From assembly GCA_937996625.1 (NCBI GenBank), contig CALKVA010000030.1, positions 1 through 15,086 of the forward strand: 15,086 nt of DNA, given 5' to 3'. This stretch comes from UBA5951 sp009936885 (GTDB taxonomy: Bacteria > Pseudomonadota > Alphaproteobacteria > Puniceispirillales > Puniceispirillaceae). The notes beneath the pieces were generated by a model that saw only the letters and a list, made by a program, of their open reading frames with translations, was not told the DNA's origin and ran no database searches. A program made the position numbers and the translations under genes. Shown piece by piece: positions 7,716 to 13,160 of the stretch (the stretch's first letter is position 1; every line of letters begins with the position of its first letter).

Positions 7716-8234
7716 ATGAAGATAGATGGAGAGGATGTTGTGGAGGTAGACATTAATGCTACTTACATATCGATAATGCATGGCACAAAAAAACAACCCC
7801 TTCCTACTAGAGAAGACATATATGCCATTGGAGATTTACCGAGAGAAGTTGTTAAAATGTGGTTTACCATATGTTTTGGTCTTGGAGGGTTTCCAAAAAG
7901 ATGGAAACCAAGGTCGATTAAAGAACTTAAGGAGAAATGTCCTGAGTACAAGCCTTGGATGACTACAAGGACAGTCGAAAAAGTAGTGCTGGAGTATTTC
8001 CCTTTTTAGGCTGATTTGCCTTCAGAAGACATTGGTTGGTCAAAACTAATGCACTTGGAAAGTGAAATTGTGATTGGCACTATGTTGGAACTAATGAATG
8101 AGCATAATGCACCAGCGTTGCCTTTGTATGATTGCGTTATTGTGCGTAAGTCTGACCAGGAGTCAGCAATGAGAATACTCTCTTAGCAATTCCATAAACA
8201 GACAGGGTTAGTACCTAAGTTGAAGGTTAATTAG
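7716..8234 (+). pseudogene. Decayed replication/polymerase-like mobile-element protein, C-terminal part
   Basis: One frame runs from ATG 7716 to TAG 8232-8234, broken by TAG at 8007-8009 and TAG at 8184-8186 with no frameshift. Segments in order: VEVDINATYISIMHG, then DIYAIGDLPREVVKMW, then MHLESEIVIGTMLELMNEH and ALPLYDCVIV. The pattern of Asp near a first strand, a basic helix and a late aspartate after a proline resembles the palm motifs A and C of family A DNA polymerase-like replication proteins found on phages and plasmids; this is from memory and not verified. The N-terminus is missing, as the reading starts 8 bases after the cytidylyltransferase stop. Its last 36 codons recur at 11769-11875. 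Confidence 0.55.
8123..8229 (+). repeat. Repeat C, copy 1
   Basis: About 107 bases matching 11769-11875 in the same orientation, at roughly 85% identity by eye. It corresponds to the C-terminal codons of the polymerase-like pseudogene (DCVIVRKSDQE through QTGLVPKLKV). Copy 1 carries the TAG at 8184, where copy 2 has GAG. Confidence 0.85.
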
Positions 8235-8640
8235 CAGAAATACAATCAGATTATATTACCTCAACGGGTGTTTCGGACGGACTTAAAACTTGTATTTCTG
8301 AAGCTTTCGATGATAAGCTATCTATCTACTGAGAATATCAGTGGTCCTTCAACAGGAGCAAAAACGCTCCACCAAAGGAAGGAGGATTGCCAGACCTTCA
8401 GCGGAGCAGTTTAAGACCCCACTAGACGGGAAGTCGTTTAAAAAGGAATATAAACGTCAATGATAAATTCTAGTGGAGTATTTGATAGCTATCAGGGACA
8501 ATTTCATGCCTTATGAATTTACCCCATTTTAGAAATATTCTAAACTACTTGTATAGGCAATGCGACAAACAGCCACGTTATTCTCAGCATTTTACTCATA
8601 CTAAATGTCACCCATGGCAATTTAAGTGACGAATAGGCGG
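8235..8640 (+). other. Degenerate coding remnants, no intact gene
   Basis: From about 8236 the plus strand reads protein-like (AEIQSDYITSTG, then after a TGA EYQWSFNRSKNAPPK). After an apparent frameshift near 8385 it continues as AEQFKTPLDGKSFKKEYKRQ to a TGA near 8460. This looks like another decayed gene. A hairpin GGAGC/GCTCC lies at about 8356-8371. On the minus strand 8540-8599 is a 19-aa hydrophobic micro-ORF without a ribosome-binding site. Nothing intact is supported here. Confidence 0.35.
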
Positions 8641-8647
8641 GTAAACG

Positions 8648-8768
8648 AACAACCTCAAATAAGTCTCACCAGCGCTCCTTAAGACCCTCTGCAGTACTCA
8701 ACATATCTTCATCCTCTGCAACCCCTCAGTGACTCTATATGAATCAGCAATCGGCATTCTAAATCCCT
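8648..8768 (-). repeat. Repeat A, copy 1 (broken small-ORF module)
   Basis: Inverted relative to copy 2 (8799-9068), the two forming a large imperfect inverted repeat with arms of about 100 bases. Read on the minus strand it starts ATGCCGATTGCTGA like the small ORF of copy 2, but after 19 codons hits a TGA because it lacks one base relative to copy 3. The conserved end TGGTGAGACTTATTTGAGG closes the module. Just beyond it (minus direction) a CGTCACTT segment resembles part of repeat B. Confidence 0.8.
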
Positions 8769-8798
8769 TATTTTATTACCTGAATATCGCTTTACTAA

Positions 8799-8969
8799 AT
8801 GAGAAAAAGTGCTCAAAAAATACCGTTAGAGACCTTTCTATTGTTGTTGTTATTGAGAGTTGTTGTCGTCTCTTTAGATGATCTTAGCCACTTGTTCAGA
8901 GGTTCATCGCTAGACAGACTGATTTTTGATTGGCTGGGGTGTTTGATGTTATCAAAAGAAGGAGTTTAG
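8799..8969 (+). CDS. Possible 56-aa hydrophobic small protein in repeat A copy 2
   Basis: The ORF has a basic start (MRKSAQKIPLETF), a six-leucine/four-valine hydrophobic run interrupted by one arginine (residues 14-26), and then an amphipathic tail ending SKEGV. The leucine run comes from a TTG/TTA-rich tract that is conserved in copy 3, where the frame is cut short by a deletion of about 37 bases. No ribosome-binding site is visible, so this may be conserved DNA rather than a gene. The stop lies one base before the ATG of the next small ORF, as in a coupled operon. Confidence 0.3.
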   Translation: MRKSAQKIPLETFLLLLLLRVVVVSLDDLSHLFRGSSLDRLIFDWLGCLMLSKEGV

Positions 8970-8970
8970 A

Positions 8971-9051
8971 ATGCCGATTGCTGATTCATATAGAGTCACT
9001 GAGGGGTTGCAGAGGATGAGTACTGCAGAGGGTCTTAAGGAGCGCTGGTGA
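8971..9051 (+). CDS. 26-aa small ORF (MPIADSY family) in repeat A copy 2
   Basis: The strong ribosome-binding site AAGGAG ends six bases before ATG 8971. The peptide MPIADSYRVTEGLQRMSTAE continues GLKERW. A 30-aa homologue lies on the minus strand at 12947-13039, starting with GTG, and a broken one at 8698-8757. Copies 2 and 3 differ by an in-frame 12-base indel and a mix of silent and replacement changes, so the frame is kept in two of three copies. Function unknown; the translation signal and frame retention are the only support. Confidence 0.4.
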   Translation: MPIADSYRVTEGLQRMSTAEGLKERW

Positions 9052-9054
9052 GAC

Positions 9055-9237
9055 TTATTTGATGTTGTTCTATTCCCAAAAAGTAAGGGGTAGCATGTCA
9101 ATGTACTACCCCTTTACCTACTTTTAACGTCACTTTTAGGGAGGAAAGTAAGTGACGATAGTTTGATACAAAATTGTATTGCTGCATCATACTGCTAAGA
9201 TTACAGATAGGCGGTGCATTATTTGCACCGCTTTATA
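9055..9237 (+). repeat. Repeat B, copy 1 (hairpin-rich noncoding module)
   Basis: Matches 11896-12070 on the other strand at roughly 88% identity by eye. It holds three inverted repeats: GGGGTAG/CTACCCC (about 9088-9113), CGTCACTT/AAGTGACG (9128-9157) and GCGGTGCA/TGCACCGC (9211-9231). The second hairpin shows a C-G to T-A compensatory change between copies, which suggests the structure is selected. No ORF is convincing. Confidence 0.8.
9211..9231. terminator. Hairpin terminator between repeat B and the cytochrome gene
   Basis: An 8-bp perfect stem GCGGTGCA/TGCACCGC with a five-base loop, followed on the plus strand by CTTTAT. It sits 15 bases past the stop of the minus-strand cytochrome gene and could serve both directions; the T-run is short. 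Confidence 0.5.
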
Positions 9238-9246
9238 GTAATTTCC

Positions 9247-9747
9247 CTATTGCGCTTTGGCACGTGCGTTTATTTGGTCGTGCTGACGCTGTATTCGGCT
9301 AGACCAAGTGCTTTTTATATAAGAGAGCACAGCTAAGATTTCTTCATCAGTAAGCTTATCTTTATAAGCAGGCATGTTGTTGGGGTATGACTTCCCAATC
9401 ATTTCTTCAATGCCATATTTGGTCATCGAAAAGAGGTAAGAGTTAGGGTGATGCCAAGTATGCCCTGTTTCATCATGAGGTGGCGCAGGCAAATAACCAT
9501 TAGCATCTCTCTGCCGCCAGTTGGCTTGCCCCTCTAGTGCAACGCCATGACATGATGCGCAGTTTTCAGCATATACAACTTGCCCTAAATCTACGATAGC
9601 AGCATCTTTATGGTTAAGGGCGATATCTGCTTCAGCTTTATTTACTGGCGATGAGAGGTAAAATATAACGCCTCCAACCATCATTAAACCTACAACAGAT
9701 AGGAGTAAGGGCATCAGATTCAATTTGAATTTATGGTGCATTCTCAT
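9247..9747 (-). CDS. Membrane-anchored c-type cytochrome of a copper-response operon
   Basis: Single-haem cytochrome c expected to face the periplasm: an N-terminal hydrophobic helix (residues 11-32) acts as signal or anchor, the haem motif CASCH is at 63-67 (C63, C66, H67), and the distal axial ligand is likely Met125 in NNMPAYKD. The segment ANWRQRDANGYLPAPPHDET and the HTWHHP motif are typical of cytochromes found in bacterial copper-resistance clusters (from memory). Start: ATG 9747 lies one base after the stop of the DUF4396 gene; in-frame TTG 9768 and ATG 9741 are alternatives. Second gene of a CueR-controlled operon. Confidence 0.88.
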   Translation of the reverse strand: MRMHHKFKLNLMPLLLSVVGLMMVGGVIFYLSSPVNKAEADIALNHKDAAIVDLGQVVYAENCASCHGVALEGQANWRQRDANGYLPAPPHDETGHTWHHPNSYLFSMTKYGIEEMIGKSYPNNMPAYKDKLTDEEILAVLSYIKSTWSSRIQRQHDQINARAKAQ

Positions 9748-9748
9748 C

Positions 9749-10195
9749 TCAATGACAAGCTTTGCCAAGCACCTTAAGACGCCAATAGTTATAGGGTAAC
9801 GGTGTAATGAAACCTGCTGCTAACATAATGGGAATAACCCACCAAGTAAGAATAGCGCCACCCGTCAGCAGGACATCAGTAACGTTCATAGCAACCTCCA
9901 TAGCTATCATGGATATCAACGACATACCAATGGCTGTTTTAAAGGCAAATTTAAGCATCATCTGTCTAGAAAGGATGATTGTTTCAAGAAGAATTGATGT
10001 TATTAATCCATTTAAAATTGCTAAACTCATGATTGCCCAAACAGGCCATTCGATACTCATAAATTGAAAGTAAGCAATTGTCCCTAAATCACCTATAGCG
10101 CACCCAAGCAAGCACCATGATGTATTATAAGATGCTGTTTTCCACGTATGCTTACAGCGCCAATTGATGGCAAGATTCGCTGTTAATGTTGTCAT
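9749..10195 (-). CDS. DUF4396 inner-membrane protein
   Basis: A 148-aa protein with a short cytosolic N-terminus, then about four hydrophobic helices (roughly 24-45, 48-72, 80-105 and 110-130) and a basic end matching the PxNxWxxxxGK tail of DUF4396 proteins (here PLPYNYWRLKVLGK). The segment WKTASYNTSWCLLGCAIGDL contains two cysteines in the first helix that could bind copper. Function is not established; such proteins often sit in copper clusters. Ribosome-binding site GGGAGG precedes ATG 10195. First gene of the operon with cytochrome c, which begins at its stop. Confidence 0.82.
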   Translation of the reverse strand: MTTLTANLAINWRCKHTWKTASYNTSWCLLGCAIGDLGTIAYFQFMSIEWPVWAIMSLAILNGLITSILLETIILSRQMMLKFAFKTAIGMSLISMIAMEVAMNVTDVLLTGGAILTWWVIPIMLAAGFITPLPYNYWRLKVLGKACH

Positions 10196-10216
10196 ATTTG
10201 ACCTCCCAGTATTTTA

Positions 10217-10247
10217 TTTATAAACTCTCCTCTAACAGGAAAGGCAA
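10217..10247 (-). promoter_or_regulatory. CueR-type promoter/operator for the DUF4396-cytochrome operon
   Basis: On the minus strand a -35 TTGCCT (10247-10242) and -10 TATAAA (10222-10217) are separated by exactly 19 bases, the overlong spacer typical of MerR-family activated promoters. A dyad fills the spacer: arms CTCTCCT (10225-10231) and AGGAAAG (10237-10243), 6 of 7 positions complementary, centred at 10234. The regulator gene cueR starts 8 bases beyond the -35 on the other strand. Confidence 0.75.
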
Positions 10248-10254
10248 GAGGAAA

Positions 10255-10653
10255 ATGAATATTGGTAAAGCAGCCAAATTAACAGGCCTAACAGTAAAAA
10301 CTGTAAGATATTACAGCGATATAGGTATCATAAAGCCCCTAATCGATAATAATACTGGCTACAGGAGTTTCTCAGAACCTGATTTGGCGAAACTCCAGTT
10401 TATATCCAAAGCACGTAAATTTGATTTTAGCTTGGATGAATGCAGAGAGTTGCTTTCCCTCTACGAACATACAGATCGCACAAGTAAAGAAGTTAAGGCT
10501 CTGACGCTAGAAAAGATTGCAGAAATTGATGCTAAATTGTCAGAGTTAAATATGTTGAGAAAACAGCTAAGCACCTTAGCTTCTGCTTGCAAAGGCGATG
10601 ATAGGCCTAACTGTCCTATTTTAGAAGCACTTTCAGAGAAAACTGAACAGTAA
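10255..10653 (+). CDS. cueR: CueR-like copper-responsive MerR-family activator
   Basis: DNA-binding activator that senses Cu(I). Residues 1-40 form the MerR winged helix-turn-helix (MNIGKAAKLTGLTVKTVRYY, IGIIKP and GYRSF), a long dimerisation helix follows (about 78-108), and the metal loop ACKGDDRPNCPIL places Cys112 and Cys120, with Ser77, at the same numbers as the E. coli CueR copper-site residues. The length of 132 aa is normal. An in-frame ATG at 10186 would add 23 residues and run through the promoter, so ATG 10255, with AGAGG upstream, is chosen. It is divergent from the DUF4396-cytochrome operon whose promoter has the matching dyad; no copper ATPase is nearby. Confidence 0.92.
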   Translation: MNIGKAAKLTGLTVKTVRYYSDIGIIKPLIDNNTGYRSFSEPDLAKLQFISKARKFDFSLDECRELLSLYEHTDRTSKEVKALTLEKIAEIDAKLSELNMLRKQLSTLASACKGDDRPNCPILEALSEKTEQ

Positions 10654-10840
10654 TATAACAGGGCAAATTACTTTTATGTCTTTTGGACTTTATTCTTGGA
10701 TAGCTAGAATGTATTTTTAGTTAATCCAGCCGAGTTTGATTTTCTTTATTTAGCAGATGAAATGCCGCCTTGGGTATTGCACAGTATTGAAAAAACAGAT
10801 GACCTTAGTTCACCCTGTATAACGTCTATCTAAGATTTCA
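10654..10840 (+). other. Gap with a possible gene remnant
   Basis: In the plus strand a protein-like stretch reads NPAEFDFLYLADEMPPWVLH and ends at TAA 10831-10833. A stop lies about 40 codons upstream, and ATG 10762 would give only 23 aa without a ribosome-binding site. Probably a fragment; no family recognised. Confidence 0.2.
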
Positions 10841-10882
10841 GAAGATTAATTGGCTGGGGTGTCTGATGTTATCAAAAGAAGG
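10841..10882 (+). repeat. Repeat A, copy 4 (42-bp fragment)
   Basis: A perfect 42-base match to 13048-13089 on the opposite strand, covering GAAGATTAATTGGCTGGGG through the ATCAAAAGAAGG block. It is the middle of module A without the small ORF. The copies bracket 2.2 kb in inverted orientation. Confidence 0.9.
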
Positions 10883-11033
10883 TGAATAGGAACTTATAGA
10901 AGAAGAACCTATAGCTGTTTACCATAGCGAATATGTCGTACACCACAGCAATTGCTAATACGATAACTATAGCAATCGATAGATAACTAATGATGCTCTT
11001 TAGTTTACGAAAGTTAGACTTTAGTCTTCTCAT
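10872..11033 (-). CDS. Small basic single-helix membrane protein, 53 aa
   Basis: MRRLKSNFRKLKSIISYL is strongly basic, then a hydrophobic helix (about residues 17-38) and an aromatic tail ending FLFTFF. The topology predicted is N-terminus in the cytosol. No good ribosome-binding site is seen; the last codons and stop lie inside repeat A copy 4, so the end may be newly acquired. A 15-codon micro-ORF at 11092-11139 (minus), preceded by GGGAGG, lies just upstream and could be a leader. No family recognised; the size and charge resemble small phage or plasmid membrane proteins. Confidence 0.35.
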   Translation of the reverse strand: MRRLKSNFRKLKSIISYLSIAIVIVLAIAVVYDIFAMVNSYRFFFYKFLFTFF

Positions 11034-11157
11034 GTCTCATTTCTATAAAGTTCTAATACTACTTATAACCAACTTTGGCATAGGTCTTGCCTTAGTAAAG
11101 GATATTATTCTCTAGTGACGTACTTTTGACGTTACGCATAATCCTCCCTAGACTTTA

Positions 11158-11183
11158 GACCACCTTCGGGTGGTCATTTTTTA
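11158..11183 (+). terminator. Rho-independent terminator with TTCG loop
   Basis: GACCACC (11158-11164), TTCG, GGTGGTC (11169-11175), then ATTTTTT: a perfect 7-bp stem, stable tetraloop and T-run on the plus strand. No plus-strand gene lies between cueR (ends 10653) and here, so it may end read-through from cueR or an unrecognised RNA. Confidence 0.8.
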
Positions 11184-11257
11184 TGTCGTTGAAGTTGTTG
11201 TAGTTACCTAAGGTAAATCTTCTTTATTACCTATCTTATGTTGATGTTGATTTTGTC

Positions 11258-11273
11258 CAAGTGCTAACACTTG
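11258..11273. promoter_or_regulatory. Palindrome CAAGTG-4-CACTTG, possible operator
   Basis: A perfect 6-bp dyad with a four-base centre, 88 bases upstream of the ATG at 11362, in an AT-rich region with TTGATAAT overlapping its right arm. Position and symmetry fit a repressor site; the binding protein is unknown. It is the only clear structure in 11190-11361. Confidence 0.3.
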
Positions 11274-11361
11274 ATAATAGGGAAAACACTCGTTCTTAGA
11301 CTTGTGATTAATCTCTTCAGCATACATCTTCGTATATAAAGGTACTGGAGGAAGTGTTACT

Positions 11362-11646
11362 ATGATAAAGAATACTTATAATATGATAATGAACAGTACT
11401 CGAAACCCCCTCTCGAATATTGGAGATGTGAACACTAGACACCTTGTTATGCAGGTTCTTGCATGGATGTGGTGTATTATCTTTAGTATGTCAGTCGGCT
11501 CTATTTTAGTATTTCAAATAAGTGCTATTGCGCATGCATTAGTGATAGCTGGAGTTTTTATAACCTTTGGCACGTTTGAGACCGCCAAGAGAAAACCAAA
11601 TTACTTTGGTGGATTGGGAAGAGGTAACGGTGGGGAACACGAATAG
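11362..11646 (+). CDS. Two-helix membrane protein, 94 aa, unknown family
   Basis: The strong ribosome-binding site GGAGGAAGTG precedes ATG 11362. A polar N-terminus (residues 1-25, with NPLSNIGDVNTRH) is followed by two hydrophobic helices at about 28-50 and 52-71, joined with almost no loop, then a basic glycine-rich tail (TAKRKP, GGLGRGNGG). This is a helical-hairpin inner-membrane protein. I do not recognise a domain. It lies alone between a terminator and a small minus-strand ORF within the repeat-rich segment, so it is probably element cargo. Confidence 0.6.
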   Translation: MIKNTYNMIMNSTRNPLSNIGDVNTRHLVMQVLAWMWCIIFSMSVGSILVFQISAIAHALVIAGVFITFGTFETAKRKPNYFGGLGRGNGGEHE

Positions 11647-11648
11647 CA

Positions 11649-11804
11649 TTAGTTACGTGAGCATGCGAGAAGCCAGACAATTCCTGCGATGACACTTAGC
11701 CCAATACCTAAGGGTATTGCTTTGCAGATAGCTGCTATTAGGTCGTCTATCTTTTGTTGTCTTCTACGCTTGTATGATTGGTTATTGTTCGTAAGTCTGA
11801 CCAA
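11649..11804 (-). pseudogene. Small membrane protein, 5' end apparently overwritten by repeat C
   Basis: The minus frame reads TNNNQSYKRRRQQKIDDLIA and then a hydrophobic helix (CKAIPLGIGLSVIAGIVWLL) to TAA at 11649-11651. The only start in frame is TTG 11804 with no ribosome-binding site, and it lies inside repeat C copy 2. The natural start could have been at the ACG before NNNQ. The basic-then-hydrophobic layout matches the other tiny membrane proteins here. It may still be expressed from an odd start. Confidence 0.35.
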
Positions 11805-11875
11805 GAGTTAGCAATGAAAATACCCTCTGAGCACTTTTATCAACAGACAGGATTAGTACCTAAGTTGAAGGTTAA
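11769..11875 (+). repeat. Repeat C, copy 2 (loose fragment of the polymerase-like gene)
   Basis: Carries the C-terminal codons of the gene decayed at 7716-8234: VIVRKSDQELAMKIPSEHFY, QQTGLVPKLKVK and TGA. It lacks one base near the start, and nothing of the upstream gene is present. Here the GAG replaces the TAG seen in copy 1, so this copy keeps the older sequence. Repeat B copy 2 follows 20 bases later. Confidence 0.85.
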
Positions 11876-11895
11876 GTGACCAAACATAAAAGTAG

Positions 11896-12070
11896 TGCAT
11901 ATAATGCACCGCCTATCTGTAATCTTAGCAGTATGATGCAGCAAAACAATTTTGTATCAAACTTTTGTCATTTATTTTCTCCCTAAAAATGACGTAAAAA
12001 GTAGGTAAAGGGGTAGTCCATTGTCATGCTATCCCTTACTTTTTGAAAGACAAAACAACCTCAAATAAGA
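11896..12070 (-). repeat. Repeat B, copy 2
   Basis: Inverted relative to copy 1 at 9055-9237. The CGTCACTT/AAGTGACG hairpin of copy 1 appears here as GTCATTT/AAATGAC. The first hairpin has one mismatch, and the third keeps only its inner GTGCA/TGCAC pairs. The module ends with CAACCTCAAATAAG, the boundary sequence shared with repeat A, after which unrelated sequence begins. Confidence 0.8.
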
Positions 12071-12116
12071 TACTGTTGAAAACACGAAAACATCTTGAAC
12101 AATGAGAGACACCAAA

Positions 12117-12401
12117 ATGAAAATGGTCAGTACATTTGAAATTACAAAAGGCTTTGATAGATGGCTTCAACTTGTAGATGTTGAGTTGAAATCAAAGCTA
12201 GAAGAGTACGGTGTGAAAGTGCATTTTGCTTGTGCAAATGAAGATGAGACTCGTGTCTATGATATGTTTGAAATCGAAGACCCAAGTCGTGTTGAAGCTT
12301 TTTTGATGGACGAAGAGGTCATTAAATTACGCACTGAAGCAGGGGTTGTTCTAGATAGCTCAGACGTATTGTCAACAGTCATGAAATCAAAGGTTTGGTA
12401 A
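12117..12401 (+). CDS. DUF3764-like small soluble protein
   Basis: A 94-aa cytosolic protein with the beta-alpha-beta pattern of a dimeric ferredoxin-like barrel: MVSTFEITKGFDRWLQLVDV, then a strand VKVHFACANEDETRVYDMFE, a helix VEAFLMDEEVIKLRTEAG and a last strand. This layout and the DETRVY segment fit DUF3764, a family known from marine bacteria with no established role; the match is from memory. Start: ATG 12117 has GAGAG eight bases upstream; ATG 12102, in frame, would add five residues. It is preceded by repeat B copy 2 in the opposite direction. Confidence 0.65.
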   Translation: MKMVSTFEITKGFDRWLQLVDVELKSKLEEYGVKVHFACANEDETRVYDMFEIEDPSRVEAFLMDEEVIKLRTEAGVVLDSSDVLSTVMKSKVW

Positions 12402-12409
12402 ATCAAAGC

Positions 12410-12425
12410 AGCAACCGTGGTTGCT
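12410..12425 (+). terminator. Weak hairpin after the DUF3764-like gene
   Basis: AGCAAC-CGTG-GTTGCT forms a 6-bp stem nine bases past the stop, followed by TAGCTTG without a proper T-run. It could be a terminator or processing site. Confidence 0.3.
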
Positions 12426-12516
12426 TAGCTTGCCTATGCAATAGGTATAGCAGCAGTTTATACTGTGGATGATTGTGTTGTTTGAGGCTGAGCCTGCATC
12501 TTTACGGGTACTGGTA

Positions 12517-12771
12517 TCATCGTTCTAGCTCAACGCATTGGAGCTTGTCTATCCAACGTGTAGTGTCATACATATTATCATTTATCAAAACAGGGTCACC
12601 ATCAATAGTCTTCGTTACCTCTAGTTCATGTTCAGCAGCAAGTTGTATCAGAGCTGCATGACATTTAGCTTCAGTTTCATATGTAGGGAATGAAGTTTCA
12701 GGGTAGAAATCAATGTCACCTTCAGGGGATGTCGTAGAGAAAATGACGGTCATAAAAACCATAGCGAACAT
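12517..12771 (-). CDS. Small exported protein, 84 aa, unknown
   Basis: A short hydrophobic N-terminus (MFAMVFMTVIFSTT) without positive charge is followed by a soluble, acidic domain with two cysteines (AKCHAAL and LQCVEL) that could form a disulfide in the periplasm. Only ATG 12771 is possible because TAG lies two codons before it. The nearest Shine-Dalgarno, AAGGAG, is about 13 bases away and overlaps the end of the upstream 19-aa leader ORF, suggesting coupling. No family recognised. Confidence 0.5.
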   Translation of the reverse strand: MFAMVFMTVIFSTTSPEGDIDFYPETSFPTYETEAKCHAALIQLAAEHELEVTKTIDGDPVLINDNMYDTTRWIDKLQCVELER

Positions 12772-12780
12772 AGGTTTCTA

Positions 12781-12840
12781 TTAGCTCCTTAAAAACAACA
12801 ACATTAAAGATAAAACTGATGCAGCGATGATTTTCTTCAT
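12781..12840 (-). CDS. 19-aa signal-peptide-like leader ORF
   Basis: MKKIIAASVLSLMLLFLRS has all the marks of a Sec signal sequence and is preceded by an ideal AAGGAG seven bases before ATG 12840. The stop TAA lies 10 bases before the ATG of the 84-aa protein, and the leader's last codons contain that gene's AAGGAG. It is either a translated leader that controls the next gene or a frameshifted signal peptide. A small hairpin CTCAG/CTGAG lies upstream. Confidence 0.45.
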   Translation of the reverse strand: MKKIIAASVLSLMLLFLRS

Positions 12841-12928
12841 TGATAAACTCCTTCATTAGTCTCTCAGGTAAAACTGAGGTTTCACCCTCCACGTGTCTCC
12901 CACAATACTGCTCACAACCACTACTTTA

Positions 12929-13160
12929 GACAACCCCAAATAAGACTCACCAGCGCCCCTTAAGACCCTCTACAGTACTCCACATATCTCCACCCTCTAA
13001 CACCCTCTCAGTGACTCCGTATGAGTCAGCAATCGGCACTCTAAACCCCTTCTTTTGATAACATCAGACACCCCAGCCAATTAATCTTCAGTCAGACTAA
13101 AGAGACGACAACAACTCTCAATAACAACAACAATAAGAAGGTCTTTAACGGTATTTTTGA
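12929..13160 (-). repeat. Repeat A, copy 3
   Basis: Matches copy 2 in inverted orientation across the TTG tract, the GGCTGGGGTGT block, the ribosome-binding block and the small ORF. Here the small ORF spans 12947-13039 on the minus strand with a GTG start and 30 codons (PIADSYGVTERVLEGGDMWS, then TVEGLKGRW). The larger upstream ORF of copy 2 is cut by a deletion. The leader ORF at 12840 and the 84-aa gene lie downstream in the same direction. Confidence 0.85.

Larger units (their letters stand above)
8799..9068 (+). repeat. Repeat A, copy 2 (fullest copy)
   Basis: Aligns on the opposite strand with 12929-13160 over nearly its full length, sharing the TTGTTGTTGTTATTG tract, the GGCTGGGGTGT block, the TTATCAAAAGAAGG ribosome-binding block and the small ORF, ending CTTATTTGATGTTG. 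Repeat B copy 1 follows directly. It differs from copy 3 mainly by a 37-base insertion and a 12-base deletion. Confidence 0.85.

Noticed and set aside
7780..7962. 60-aa ORF overlapping the polymerase-like pseudogene in another frame
   Set aside because: The other frame continues past its stop with coherent motifs and matches repeat C; this one is a shadow.
8640..9070. CRISPR array or insertion-sequence ends in the inverted repeat A1/A2
   Set aside because: Repeats are long, only two, inverted and contain small ORFs; there is no transposase, no regular spacing and no short target-site duplication visible.
10186..10254. 23-residue N-terminal extension of CueR
   Set aside because: CueR proteins begin at MNIGKAA; the extension runs through the divergent promoter and operator.
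12473..12661. 62-aa plus-strand ORF opposite the 84-aa exported protein
   Set aside because: Serine/cysteine-rich antisense translation with no ribosome-binding site; the minus-strand gene has better signals.
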